Below, one piece after another: positions 9,722-17,001 of a DNA stretch of 64,000 bases. The position numbers and the translations under genes were made by a program. The stretch spans positions 1,278,134-1,342,133 of the forward strand of contig NZ_QAJL01000003.1 of the NCBI RefSeq assembly GCF_003852525.1, in the 5' to 3' direction. This stretch comes from Pedobacter sp. KBW06. Its GTDB lineage: Bacteria > Bacteroidota > Bacteroidia > Sphingobacteriales > Sphingobacteriaceae. Numbering within the stretch: the stretch's first letter is position 1; each line of letters opens with the position of its first letter. Under the pieces are notes generated by a model. That model searched no databases. It saw nothing but the letters and a program-made list of their open reading frames with translations, and was not told the DNA's origin.

Positions 9722-9760
9722 ACCATGGGGTTTGCAGCCTTCAACTGCCCCCATGGTTTT
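9722..9760 (+). terminator. rho-independent terminator closing the SusCD operon
   Basis: ACCATGGGG (9722-9730) pairs with CCCCATGGT (9749-9757) across an 18-base loop, and TTTT follows. It lies 22 bases after the stop of the last operon gene. An ATG inside its left arm (9725) is therefore unlikely to be a real start codon. Confidence 0.75.
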
Positions 9761-9772
9761 AATGATCTGATT

Positions 9773-10093
9773 ATGAAATATAACATCATTAACAACATAT
9801 ACAAGTATAAGTATGAGCGTAGACAAGTCATTGGTCCAGCATGCGGTGGGCTACTTAATTGCCATGTCGAGATTTTCCCTCCTTCTACTTATATACGGTT
9901 CCTCAATCAGGCATTTCTCGCTATAAGACGAACCAATCTGGACGTAATGAATCGCCCAGTTATTGTCTATGAGTTTCCAGATTCATCTGCAAGCCCTTCT
10001 GGGTCTGCACGTTCAGAGTTTAGAAGTCAATTTCTTCATTCAATTGAGGTTCACCGCAGCATGGGCCTAAATAATTTAACAACCAACAATTGA
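9773..10093 (+). CDS. unrecognised ORF between a terminator and a GH78 fragment
   Basis: A possible 106-residue protein starting at the first ATG after the terminator hairpin (MKYNIINNIYKYKYERRQVI). I recognise no family, signal peptide or membrane segment. It is in the same frame as the rhamnosidase-like gene that starts 19 bases downstream, separated by one TGA. It may be a remnant of the missing 5' part of that gene, a small independent gene, or chance. No similarity to GH78 N-terminal sandwich domains is visible by eye. Otherwise this 350-base stretch holds nothing I can name. Confidence 0.3.
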   Translation: MKYNIINNIYKYKYERRQVIGPACGGLLNCHVEIFPPSTYIRFLNQAFLAIRRTNLDVMNRPVIVYEFPDSSASPSGSARSEFRSQFLHSIEVHRSMGLNNLTTNN

Positions 10094-10111
10094 CATTTAA
10101 CCCTGAAACAT

Positions 10112-11410
10112 ATGAATGGAGTGACAATAGGCTATCCCCTGATAGTAAACGCCACATTTAAATGTAATGACAAGATCCTAAAAAGGATGTGGACTCTTGG
10201 ATGCAGACGTATTCAACATACAGCGGCACAAATCTGCTATAATATTCCATATCAGGAACAATTGCATTTTACAGGTGATACCCGTATTCAAGCGCTTACT
10301 GCTTTGTATTTATCGGGCGAAGATCGCCTGATGAAAAAAGCGATTCTTGATTTCTACAATTCCAGATCTGCACGGCAGGTTACGAATGGCTATAATTTAG
10401 GCAGTCAACTCAAAATCATCCCAACCTTTTCTCTCTTCTGGATCTCCATAATTTATGATTACTGGATGCATAGAAAAGATGATGATTTCATCATTCAGTT
10501 CCTTCCTTCCATTCAGGGAATCCTGGATTGGTACGAACGGCAAATGAAAGGAGATCAGGAAATGGTTGGTGCCATAAAGTGGTGGAATGTGATCGATTTC
10601 TACCGGTTCAATGGCTGGGGAACGACTCCCGATCCTGAAAGTGCAAGATCTGCTATTGTTTCACTTCAATACGCCTATATACTGAAACAAGCTGCAAAAC
10701 TTTTTATTGCTTTCGGAAATCCTGAACGAGGAAAAAAATATACAAATCTGGCAGAAAAAATCAATGACGACACCATGAAGTTATGTTTTAACGAAGAAAA
10801 AGCTTTAATGGCAGATACACCAGAGCAAATAACTTATAGTCAGCATGCCAATATCTGGGCAATTCTCAGTGGAGCTGTTGAAGGCAAAAAAGCAAAAAAA
10901 GTGATGATTCATTCTCTATTCGATAAGTCAATTACCCAGGTCAGCTTCTTTTACAAATCCTATTTAACTCAGGCATTGAAGAAAACCGAGCTTCAGGATC
11001 AGTATTATTCCCAGCTCAAACCCTGGGAACGAACGTTCGACCCGGAATTAAAAACGGTTCCCGAGCGTACTGAACCCGAATATCCCGAACGCAACGCATG
11101 GAGCGCACAGCCATGTTATGATTTTCTGACTACCATTTGTGGCATTACCTCTGCTGCTCCGGCTTTTGAACGTATTCAGATTCAGCCATCATTAGGTCCG
11201 CTGCTAGAAGTAGAGGGTACTATGTCTCATCCTCAGGGTCGAATTCTTGTAAAATATAAAAGGATTGGGAAAACAGGAATTCATGCTGAAATGGACATTC
11301 CGGAAAGCCTTCAGGGAAATTTTGTATGGGATGGTAAAATGTTTTTATTGCATGGCGGAAAGCAAACAATAGAATGTTCAGCTATGAGGGAACTGATGCA
11401 TGAATACTAA
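10112..11410 (+). CDS. GH78 alpha-L-rhamnosidase-like catalytic domain, N-terminally truncated
   Basis: A 432-residue protein matching only the (alpha/alpha)6 barrel and C-terminal sandwich of GH78 enzymes, which are usually 700-1100 residues. The conserved block reads CYNIPYQEQLHFTGDTRIQA (42-61). Using Bacillus RhaB numbering, Glu572 and Asp579 correspond to Glu49 and Asp56, while the residue matching Asp567 is Asn44. The likely base glutamate is Glu318 in TVPERTEP, before NAWSAQPCYDFL. There is no signal peptide, so the protein should stay in the cytoplasm, unlike most family members. It overlaps the following glycosyltransferase by 11 bases. It may be a modified or inactive rhamnosidase; activity cannot be judged from sequence. 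Confidence 0.8.
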   Translation: MNGVTIGYPLIVNATFKCNDKILKRMWTLGCRRIQHTAAQICYNIPYQEQLHFTGDTRIQALTALYLSGEDRLMKKAILDFYNSRSARQVTNGYNLGSQLKIIPTFSLFWISIIYDYWMHRKDDDFIIQFLPSIQGILDWYERQMKGDQEMVGAIKWWNVIDFYRFNGWGTTPDPESARSAIVSLQYAYILKQAAKLFIAFGNPERGKKYTNLAEKINDDTMKLCFNEEKALMADTPEQITYSQHANIWAILSGAVEGKKAKKVMIHSLFDKSITQVSFFYKSYLTQALKKTELQDQYYSQLKPWERTFDPELKTVPERTEPEYPERNAWSAQPCYDFLTTICGITSAAPAFERIQIQPSLGPLLEVEGTMSHPQGRILVKYKRIGKTGIHAEMDIPESLQGNFVWDGKMFLLHGGKQTIECSAMRELMHEY

Positions 11411-12605
11411 GCCACTTGTATCCTGCATCATGATTGTAACTGGCGAATTTGAACTCCTTGTAGGTGGAATTACTTATTTTCTGGATCAGGATTATTCAAA
11501 TTTGGAATTGATCATGATACAATGCGGTGGCGATTCGGTAGAATTATTAATTCCACATTGCCCAAGAATTCATTTTATCTATCAACCGGATCCGGCAACA
11601 TCAGCCGAATCACGAAATAAGGCTTGTACACAAACAAGTGGAAATATTATTGTTCATTGGAATGAAGCGACCTATTATGCTCAAGATTGGATAAGCCGCC
11701 AGGTAAACGCACTTAACGCCTCGGGTGCGGATATCTGCGGGCTAAACAAAACGACAGAACTGGATTCATGGTCTGAATTACAAGAAAGACAATTAGAAAA
11801 TCCGGATGAAACGATCGGCTGGATAGCCGGCGCAACCTTGTGCTACTGGAAAAAGTTATGGTTAACTTATCCATTTAGAAAATCTCAAACCGATGAAAAC
11901 ACAGATTTCATCTTTAATTCGGGAGGAAAAGTCTATTCTCATAACTATTCAAAGGGATATCGTGGCCAAATAGATCTTATCCCAATTCCCAACAAACGTA
12001 CTTTATTACCCTTGGTATCTTGTATCATGACAACCAGCAACGCTACCATGCTGGTTCCATTTATGCTGCATTGTTTCCTCTGCCAGGACTATCCAAATGT
12101 AGAGCTCATCATTGTAGATGATAGTATTCTGACTGCTCCTGAGTTAATTTTGCATTGTCCAAATACCAGTTATTTTTTCCTTGAAGGCAGAGAGACCAAC
12201 GGCGCGAAAAAGAATATCGCCTGTAGTCATTCAAATGGAAGCATCATTCTACATTGGAATGACCAGGATTGGTATGCTCATGACTGGGTCAAACATCAGG
12301 TAACGGCATTGCTAACTTCTGGTGCAGATATGTCCGGACTGAATCTGGTTCAAACCTATTCAATGCCTAATCAAAAGTCCGTAACAACAGAAAAAAGTTC
12401 ATGGCTATTTGAGGGAACGATGATCTATTGGAAATCTATTTGGGAAAATTATAGATTTAAAACCCTTAAAACAGGGGAAAATGAAGATTTTCAACAACAG
12501 CCAGGGCTCAAAATTATTGCCCATGATTATATATCAGGTTTCAATACGAATACCTATGTAAAAAACCAGGACCGTCAGTTACCTGATGATCCTTTAGTGA
12601 ATTAA
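11400..12605 (+). CDS. tandem GT2-like glycosyltransferase (two GT-A-like copies)
   Basis: A 401-residue protein made of two similar halves. PLVSCIMIVTG (about 5) and LDQDYSNLELIMIQCG in the first align with PLVSCIMTTSN (about 203) and LCQDYPNVELIIVDDS in the second. Both halves share a later segment, NIIVHWNEATYYAQDWISRQ versus SIILHWNDQDWYAHDWVKHQ. This corresponds to the WDDDDWY-type metal/nucleotide motif of GT2 enzymes. Only the second half keeps the acidic VDD and NDQDW residues; in the first they are QCG and NEATY, so that copy is probably non-catalytic. The start codon lies inside the end of the rhamnosidase-like gene, suggesting coupled translation. Donor and acceptor are unknown. 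Confidence 0.8.
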   Translation: MNTKPLVSCIMIVTGEFELLVGGITYFLDQDYSNLELIMIQCGGDSVELLIPHCPRIHFIYQPDPATSAESRNKACTQTSGNIIVHWNEATYYAQDWISRQVNALNASGADICGLNKTTELDSWSELQERQLENPDETIGWIAGATLCYWKKLWLTYPFRKSQTDENTDFIFNSGGKVYSHNYSKGYRGQIDLIPIPNKRTLLPLVSCIMTTSNATMLVPFMLHCFLCQDYPNVELIIVDDSILTAPELILHCPNTSYFFLEGRETNGAKKNIACSHSNGSIILHWNDQDWYAHDWVKHQVTALLTSGADMSGLNLVQTYSMPNQKSVTTEKSSWLFEGTMIYWKSIWENYRFKTLKTGENEDFQQQPGLKIIAHDYISGFNTNTYVKNQDRQLPDDPLVN

Positions 12606-12974
12606 TGCATCCCTTTTCATTAAAGCTGCATTTATTGCAGCTTTTTTATTGCTGGCAAACAGATAAACGGAAATGGTCCCTTCTTCTCTTTTCACCACCT
12701 CCTCAAAGGCAAGCTCAGTATCTTCAATGCTAAATAAGTTAATCACCTCCAACGGCTCTCTACTTTGCTCATTAAAGTTTACCAAATAAGGATTTCTATC
12801 CTTATCACAGATAAAGTCCGGATTAAATGCAACTTCCATCACCTTTAATTTTTCATTTCTTGAAAACCTTTTTCTAAAAGCTTCTACTTTTTCTTTCGAG
12901 TCAAACACAGCTTCTATGTCATGAACGTGCTCATAATCTCCATAGAAGACGATGTAAACCTTATGATCCCTCAT
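12594..12974 (-). CDS. hypothetical protein (126 aa)
   Basis: A short soluble protein starting MRDHKVYIVFYGDYEHVHDI, with no signal peptide or membrane segment. The opening beta-strand and the KEKVEAFRKRF helix recall small phage-type or host proteins of the kind that report a value with an adjustment segment, but I cannot name a family. Its 3' end overlaps the convergent glycosyltransferase by 12 bases. The codons for its C-terminal NKKAAINAAL also form the terminator of that neighbour. The reading frame has ordinary codon use, so it is probably real. Confidence 0.6.
   Translation of the reverse strand: MRDHKVYIVFYGDYEHVHDIEAVFDSKEKVEAFRKRFSRNEKLKVMEVAFNPDFICDKDRNPYLVNFNEQSREPLEVINLFSIEDTELAFEEVVKREEGTISVYLFASNKKAAINAALMKRDALIH
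12622..12647 (+). terminator. terminator of the GH78/GT2 pair, inside the convergent gene
   Basis: AAAGCTGCA (12622-12630) and TGCAGCTTT (12636-12644) form a nine-bp stem with a five-base loop and a run of six T. It lies 17 bases after the glycosyltransferase stop. It is wholly within the coding sequence of the convergent hypothetical gene. Confidence 0.7.
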
Positions 12975-13096
12975 ATAATAAAATTAAAATCTCTGTCCCT
13001 ATACAGAAAAAACTTCCCCTATTTTGAGCGCTAAGCTATATAAATAGATTAAGTTTTTTATAAAAAAAATCGCACTGTACAAAATTGTGCAACTAA

Positions 13097-13114
13097 TTGT
13101 AAACCAATTTACAA
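13097..13114. promoter_or_regulatory. palindrome upstream of the Crp/Fnr-like gene
   Basis: TTGTAAA-CCAA-TTTACAA is a perfect seven-base inverted repeat about 125 bases before the regulator gene. Regulators of this family often bind such sites and may control themselves. The arms are AT-rich, so chance is possible. A second small stem (AGCAGA/TCTGCT) lies near 13122-13140. Confidence 0.3.
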
Positions 13115-13238
13115 TCGACCTGTAAGCAGAGTGCAATCTGCTCCTGAGAGCCAATTCCGAGAGATGGATTTGTTATTTTAGATAACAGAAATCCAAGGGC
13201 ATTTCTAAGTATTTTAATGAACCGAATAACTTTTTTAA

Positions 13239-13808
13239 ATGGAAAATGAAGATTTTTTCAATTCTCTGGCAGGCACAAGCAAAACAAGTAATGAACTTAG
13301 AACTCAATTCTATAAAATGGTGGAAAAGGAAGTCCACCCACGACATAAAACCATTTTAAATTCCGGACAAGTTTGTAACCACGTTTGGTTTATTGTTCAG
13401 GGATTTGCCATGGCTTATATTGAAAAAGAGGATAAAAAAATCCCATATCAGTTCTGGGATAAAAGTGAAATCATGGTTCCGGTGAACAGTTTTTTCAAAC
13501 AACTTCCTGCAGATGGATGTATAAAAGTTTTAGAGAAAAGCACGCTGTTGGCTATTTCTTTTAGCAACATCAAAAAACTAACAGAAGCCTTTCCGGAATT
13601 CAACTTCTTCATGTGCAACTTACTTCTGAATCTTCAATATTCAGCCGAAAGGAGGATTTTTAACCTGACTTCCATAGACCCCGGAGAACGTTATGCACTC
13701 TTAATGAAGGAATCTCCCTTTATCATCAGAAAAGCATCTGTAGAGATGATCTCTGCTTATCTGGGCGTTTCCAGAAAAACCCTGAACCGCGTCCGGGCAA
13801 AAAGATAA
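13239..13808 (+). CDS. Crp/Fnr-family transcriptional regulator
   Basis: A 189-residue cNMP-binding-fold regulator. The N-terminal two thirds hold the effector domain (HVWFIVQGFAMAYIEKEDKK, then FWDKSEIMVPVNSFF). A short C-terminal helix-turn-helix follows (ASVEMISAYLGVSRKTLNRV). Like many Bacteroidota members it lacks Fnr-type iron-sulfur cysteines, and its cAMP-binding residues are not evident, so the ligand is unknown. It is followed after 95 bases by a MauE/DoxX-like gene, a pairing that suggests the regulator may control that gene. Confidence 0.85.
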   Translation: MENEDFFNSLAGTSKTSNELRTQFYKMVEKEVHPRHKTILNSGQVCNHVWFIVQGFAMAYIEKEDKKIPYQFWDKSEIMVPVNSFFKQLPADGCIKVLEKSTLLAISFSNIKKLTEAFPEFNFFMCNLLLNLQYSAERRIFNLTSIDPGERYALLMKESPFIIRKASVEMISAYLGVSRKTLNRVRAKR

Positions 13809-13902
13809 CTTAATCATTTTGGGACATATGGCCCTTTTGAAAGAAAGTCTCCGATAGTAACTTTAATTCATCATTTATTTATTAAAAAATTGAAGAACCA
13901 AT

Positions 13903-14316
13903 ATGAACACCTATCCATTTATCATCATCATTAGCATTTTGCTTATTATCATGTGGGCCTATGCCGCGATTTCTAAATTAGCAGACCTAAAGGGATTTAA
14001 ACAAGCATTGGCCACGCAGGTGTTTCCGAAATGGATAGGAAAAATCCTGGTTTGGGTATTGCCCATCTCTGAATTGGGAATTGTGGGCCTTCTGCTTTTT
14101 CAGAAAACTCAGATCCTGGGAATGTATGCTTCATTTGGATTAATGCTGCTCTTTACCCTATATGTTGGAGGTGCAGTCTATAACATTTACGAACGTACAC
14201 CTTGTGCATGCGGCGGATTATTCGCAAAGCTTGGCTGGACAAAACATTTTCGCGTGAACATCTTTCTCACGCTAATTTCAATCATTGGGATTGTACTTCT
14301 GGAGTCAGGCAGATAA
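13903..14316 (+). CDS. MauE/DoxX-like redox-associated membrane protein
   Basis: A 137-residue integral membrane protein with four predicted helices (about 5-24, 47-66, 72-94, 114-133). Between helices three and four is ERTPCACGGLF, the CxCGG motif typical of MauE-like proteins in Bacteroidota. MauE is needed for disulfide handling in methylamine dehydrogenase maturation, and the wider family is linked to redox work at the membrane. The partner of this one is not evident. The 145 bases after it, before the convergent CobW gene, hold no gene that I can support. Confidence 0.8.
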   Translation: MNTYPFIIIISILLIIMWAYAAISKLADLKGFKQALATQVFPKWIGKILVWVLPISELGIVGLLLFQKTQILGMYASFGLMLLFTLYVGGAVYNIYERTPCACGGLFAKLGWTKHFRVNIFLTLISIIGIVLLESGR

Positions 14317-14460
14317 TTGATCGCCGGGAAAACCTTTATCTTCCGGGCGGCCCTTTATTACGATCCTGCATTTACCCTTTGTTGCCTATCGTTGTTTTTA
14401 TTTCTGGCTGTTTAGGGCCTTGAGTCAGACCTTACAGCCAGAATAAAGACTCCATAAATA

Positions 14461-15660
14461 TCAAAGCATTCGTTCAAAGGGATTTTTAAATTCTTCATGC
14501 TGTGCATACCTGATCAGCTCATCATCGTTCAACAAGCAGGAATTTAATTCCTTGTTCAGTTGTACTTTATCCAGGTCCTGGCCTATAAATACCAGTTCAT
14601 TTAAACGATCTCCAAAATAACGGTCCCATTTCCGTTCAATATCATCCCGGTTATCCGCATAATCTACATAGTTAAGCCTTTCCTGTAAAGGCATACTTGC
14701 CCACCATGTGCCTGCATTTTCCACTTTCAAAGAGCCTCCTGCCTGAGAGAAATTCAGTGCACGATCAGGCATCGGTGCCAGCCAGAATAACCCTTTAGTC
14801 CGCAACACATTGTTTGGAAAACTGACATTCAGGTAATCCCAGAAACGTTCAGGATGAAAAGGGCGTGGAGAGCGAAAGACTGTGCTGCTGATTCCGTACT
14901 CTTCTGTCTCAGGTTCATGTTCAGTATTTAACTCTCTGATCCAACCCGCCCCCTGCGATGATTCTTCAAAATCAAACAGGCCGGTGTTCAATATTTCGGA
15001 AAGTGCAACCTTACTGAAGGCGGTTTCTACCTGTTTTGCCGAAGGATTCAATTTGTGGATCACTGCTCTGATCAGCTTTAGATCATCCCCGGTAATCAGG
15101 TCTGTCTTATTCAGGAGAATAACATTGGCAAATTCGATCTGATCGGTGAGCAGGTTCACAATCGTACGCCTGTCTGCGCGGTCATCTACCCAATCCCGGT
15201 CGAGCAGCAATTCATTAGTTCCAAAATCCTTCTTAAAGTTAAAGCAGTCGACCACTGTAACCATAGTATCCAGTCTGCTGAACCTGCTTAAATCGATTCC
15301 CATTGCTTCATCAACATAGCTGAAGGTTTGTGCCACCGGAATGGGCTCCGAAATCCCCGTACTTTCGATAATCAGGTAATCGAACCGATCTTCATTTGCC
15401 AGTTTTTCCACTTCGGCAATCAGGTCTTCCCGAAGGGTGCAACAGATACAACCATTACTCATTTCTACCAGTTTCTCTTCCGTTCGTGATAAGGTGTGCG
15501 TGTTTTCAACAGTGCGGGCATCAACATTGAGCTCACTCATGTCGTTTACAATCAGCGCGACCTTCAGGTCCTGCTTGTTGTGAAGAATATGGTTTAGCAA
15601 GGTAGTTTTACCGCTTCCCAGAAATCCACTGAGCACAGTAACAGGTAATAGTTTTCTCAT
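14461..15660 (-). CDS. CobW/COG0523-family GTPase, probable zinc chaperone
   Basis: A G3E-family P-loop GTPase of about 399 residues. Counting from the ATG at 15660, the Walker A is GFLGSGKT (12-19), the metal-binding CxCC is CICC (71-74) in MSNGCICCTLRED, and the guanine motif is NKTD. The CobW C-terminal domain follows. COG0523 proteins under Zur control deliver zinc to enzymes when zinc is scarce. An in-frame TTG at 15681 would extend the protein, but it overlaps the -7 element at 15679-15686 and an operator palindrome, so the ATG is preferred. It is divergent from a MerC-like gene and shares its regulatory region. Confidence 0.92.
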   Translation of the reverse strand: MRKLLPVTVLSGFLGSGKTTLLNHILHNKQDLKVALIVNDMSELNVDARTVENTHTLSRTEEKLVEMSNGCICCTLREDLIAEVEKLANEDRFDYLIIESTGISEPIPVAQTFSYVDEAMGIDLSRFSRLDTMVTVVDCFNFKKDFGTNELLLDRDWVDDRADRRTIVNLLTDQIEFANVILLNKTDLITGDDLKLIRAVIHKLNPSAKQVETAFSKVALSEILNTGLFDFEESSQGAGWIRELNTEHEPETEEYGISSTVFRSPRPFHPERFWDYLNVSFPNNVLRTKGLFWLAPMPDRALNFSQAGGSLKVENAGTWWASMPLQERLNYVDYADNRDDIERKWDRYFGDRLNELVFIGQDLDKVQLNKELNSCLLNDDELIRYAQHEEFKNPFERML

Positions 15661-15664
15661 ATCA

Positions 15665-15681
15665 TTGCAATTAAGTTGCAA
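15665..15681. promoter_or_regulatory. putative Zur-type operator 1 (cobW promoter)
   Basis: TTGCAATTAAGTTGCAA contains TGCAA-N5-TTGCA. It overlaps the -7 element and likely start point of the cobW transcript, a position that fits repression. The same 15-bp pattern recurs twice in the next 530 bases, at the promoters of the two neighbouring units. Zur is inferred from the genes present. Confidence 0.6.
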
Positions 15682-15686
15682 ATATA
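15679..15686 (-). promoter_or_regulatory. Bacteroidota -7 promoter element of cobW
   Basis: Read on the minus strand this is TATATTTG, an exact match to TAnnTTTG. A TTG lies 19 bases upstream, at the -33 position. The predicted transcript start is about a dozen bases before the ATG at 15660. Confidence 0.6.
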
Positions 15687-15703
15687 CATTGCATTATTTC
15701 AAA

Positions 15704-15718
15704 TGCAACAATATTGCT
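15704..15718. promoter_or_regulatory. putative Zur-type operator 2 (merC-like promoter)
   Basis: TGCAACAATATTGCT is TGCAA-N5-TTGC with one mismatch in the last base. It sits just upstream of the -7 element of the merC-like gene at 15721. A wider inverted repeat, TTGCATT/AATGCAA, overlaps its left arm (15688-15707). Confidence 0.5.
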
Positions 15719-15720
15719 TT

Positions 15721-15728
15721 TATATTTG
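15721..15728 (+). promoter_or_regulatory. -7 promoter element of the merC-like gene
   Basis: TATATTTG matches TAnnTTTG exactly and lies 23 bases before the ATG at 15752. No good -33 TTG is present at the usual distance. Confidence 0.5.
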
Positions 15729-15751
15729 TAACTCAATAGTTCATACGCTTT

Positions 15752-16150
15752 ATGTTTAAAAATTCTAAGATGAAACCCTTATTAAGATCCAGCCGTTTAG
15801 ATCAGGTAGGCATGACAGCCTCCATAGCTTGTGCCATCCACTGTGCCGCACTTCCATTCCTCATCACCACCCTACCTTTATGGGGTTTAAGCTTCCTTGC
15901 TCATAGCTGGGTGGAAGTTAGCATGATCTGTCTTTCCCTCCTCATTGGTACCTGGTCATTGGCCCGCTCCTATCCTAAACATAAAAAAGTGCTTCCTGTC
16001 CTGGTTCTCATTCTTGGCTTTGCCTTAATCGGCTGCGGCCATTACCTCATCACCGATCTGGAAGCCGTTTTAATTCCCCTGGGTGGATTTACCATTGCCG
16101 CGGCGCACCTGATCAACTGGCGCTATACCCGCAGTTGTACACATCAATAA
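15752..16150 (+). CDS. MerC-domain membrane protein
   Basis: A 132-residue inner-membrane protein with four helices, matching the MerC family. MerC proteins were described as mercuric-ion importers, and homologues outside mer operons occur in zinc-related clusters. The signature near the first helix, SIACAIHCAALPF, has Cys27, His30 and Cys31 able to bind a metal. A second Cys-rich tail (RSCTHQ) closes the protein. No merA or merR is nearby. The position between three TGCAA-N5-TTGCA sites and beside cobW suggests zinc rather than mercury. A second start at 15770 (MKPLLRSS) is possible. Confidence 0.85.
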   Translation: MFKNSKMKPLLRSSRLDQVGMTASIACAIHCAALPFLITTLPLWGLSFLAHSWVEVSMICLSLLIGTWSLARSYPKHKKVLPVLVLILGFALIGCGHYLITDLEAVLIPLGGFTIAAAHLINWRYTRSCTHQ

Positions 16151-16192
16151 TTTAAATGAATGCAGTAGCAAATACTTTACACGGATAGTACC

Positions 16193-16207
16193 TGCAATCT
16201 TATTGCA
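16193..16207. promoter_or_regulatory. putative Zur-type operator 3 (ABC operon promoter)
   Basis: TGCAATCTTATTGCA is a perfect TGCAA-N5-TTGCA palindrome. It ends six bases before the -7 element (16213) of the lipoprotein/ABC operon. Confidence 0.6.
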
Positions 16208-16212
16208 TGTAC

Positions 16213-16220
16213 TATTTTTG
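16213..16220 (+). promoter_or_regulatory. -7 promoter element of the lipoprotein/ABC operon
   Basis: TATTTTTG matches TAnnTTTG and lies 15 bases before the ATG of the small lipoprotein. Operator 3 is immediately upstream. Confidence 0.5.
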
Positions 16221-16234
16221 CAAATACACATCAC

Positions 16235-16375
16235 ATGAACAAGAAACTTATATTTGGCGTATTTTTACTTTTTGTAAGTATGATCAACCCAGGTTGTAAC
16301 CATACACAAATGGATAGCAAACAGCTATACCTGAAATATGTAAAAAGCCGCATGATAAATAGCAAACATTTATGA
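16235..16375 (+). CDS. small lipoprotein-like protein (46 aa) heading the ABC operon
   Basis: A 46-residue ORF starting MNKKLIFGVFLLFVSMINPG, followed at once by Cys21. It has a basic start, a hydrophobic core and a cysteine in lipobox position, although NPG before the cysteine is not an ideal lipobox. The mature part is only 26 residues and basic (YLKYVKSRMINSK). Its stop overlaps the ATPase start as ATGA, and a -7 element lies just upstream, so it is placed like a genuine first gene. Function unknown; a role as an accessory lipoprotein of the transporter is a guess. Confidence 0.6.
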   Translation: MNKKLIFGVFLLFVSMINPGCNHTQMDSKQLYLKYVKSRMINSKHL

Positions 16376-17001
16376 TCTCTTTAAAATCTGTATCACATAG
16401 TTATGCCGGCCAGAAGGACATCGGCTTTAGCGACTGGCAAATCAATGATGGGGAACAATGGCTGCTTCTTGGTGAATCAGGGAGCGGAAAGACGACCCTT
16501 CTCCATATCCTGACTGGCATATTAAAGCCAAAACAAGGAGAAGTACAGATCAACAACACCTCCATTTACGGGCTATCAGCTAAAGATCTTGATCAGTTCA
16601 GAGGCAGGAACATTGGCATCATTTTCCAGCGACCACACCTGATCAAGAGCCTTAGCATTTCAGAAAATCTTGTTTTAGCTCAAAGTTTTGCTAAGCTCCC
16701 TACAGATTTAAAACGTGTAAACGAGGTATTGGAGTCCTTAGGAATTGAAGGCAGGAAAAATGCCTATCCTGATGAATTAAGCCAGGGACAATTGCAAAGG
16801 GTTTCTATCGCCAGAGCAGTAATTAATAAACCAGCTTTACTGATTGCAGATGAGCCTACGTCCAGTCTGGACGATAAAAATGCGGCAACAGTACTGGAAC
16901 TGCTGATGCAGCAATCCGGTGCCAATCAGGCTACCCTGGTAGTCGCTACGCACGACAAAAGAGTGAAGGATGCATTTACCAATACTTACGAACTATCATG
17001 A
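16372..17001 (+). CDS. ABC transporter ATP-binding protein (MacB/LolD type)
   Basis: A 209-residue ATPase with Walker A GESGSGKTT (34-42), signature LSQGQLQRVSIARA, Walker B LLIADEPTSSLDD and a switch His in VVATHDK. The short length and sequence place it with MacB/LolD/YvrO ATPases that work with FtsX-fold permeases. It overlaps the lipoprotein by ATGA and the permease by ATGA. In Vibrio and related bacteria, a similar ATPase-permease-DUF3299 group is part of the zinc-regulated zrg cluster. That parallel, with the operator upstream, supports a zinc-linked role. Whether it moves zinc or a zinc-binding molecule is not known from sequence. Confidence 0.88.
   Translation: MISLKSVSHSYAGQKDIGFSDWQINDGEQWLLLGESGSGKTTLLHILTGILKPKQGEVQINNTSIYGLSAKDLDQFRGRNIGIIFQRPHLIKSLSISENLVLAQSFAKLPTDLKRVNEVLESLGIEGRKNAYPDELSQGQLQRVSIARAVINKPALLIADEPTSSLDDKNAATVLELLMQQSGANQATLVVATHDKRVKDAFTNTYELS

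Noticed and set aside
9725..9772. Upstream ATG at 9725 for the small ORF before the rhamnosidase-like gene
   Set aside because: It lies inside the left arm of the terminator of the preceding operon, so a transcript that contains it as a start is unlikely.
15661..15681. Longer CobW protein from the in-frame TTG at 15681
   Set aside because: The TTG overlaps the -7 element and operator; the ATG at 15660 gives the usual family N-terminus.
15752..16150. Mercury-resistance operon
   Set aside because: Only the MerC-like gene is present, without merA, merT, merP or merR, and the neighbours point to zinc.
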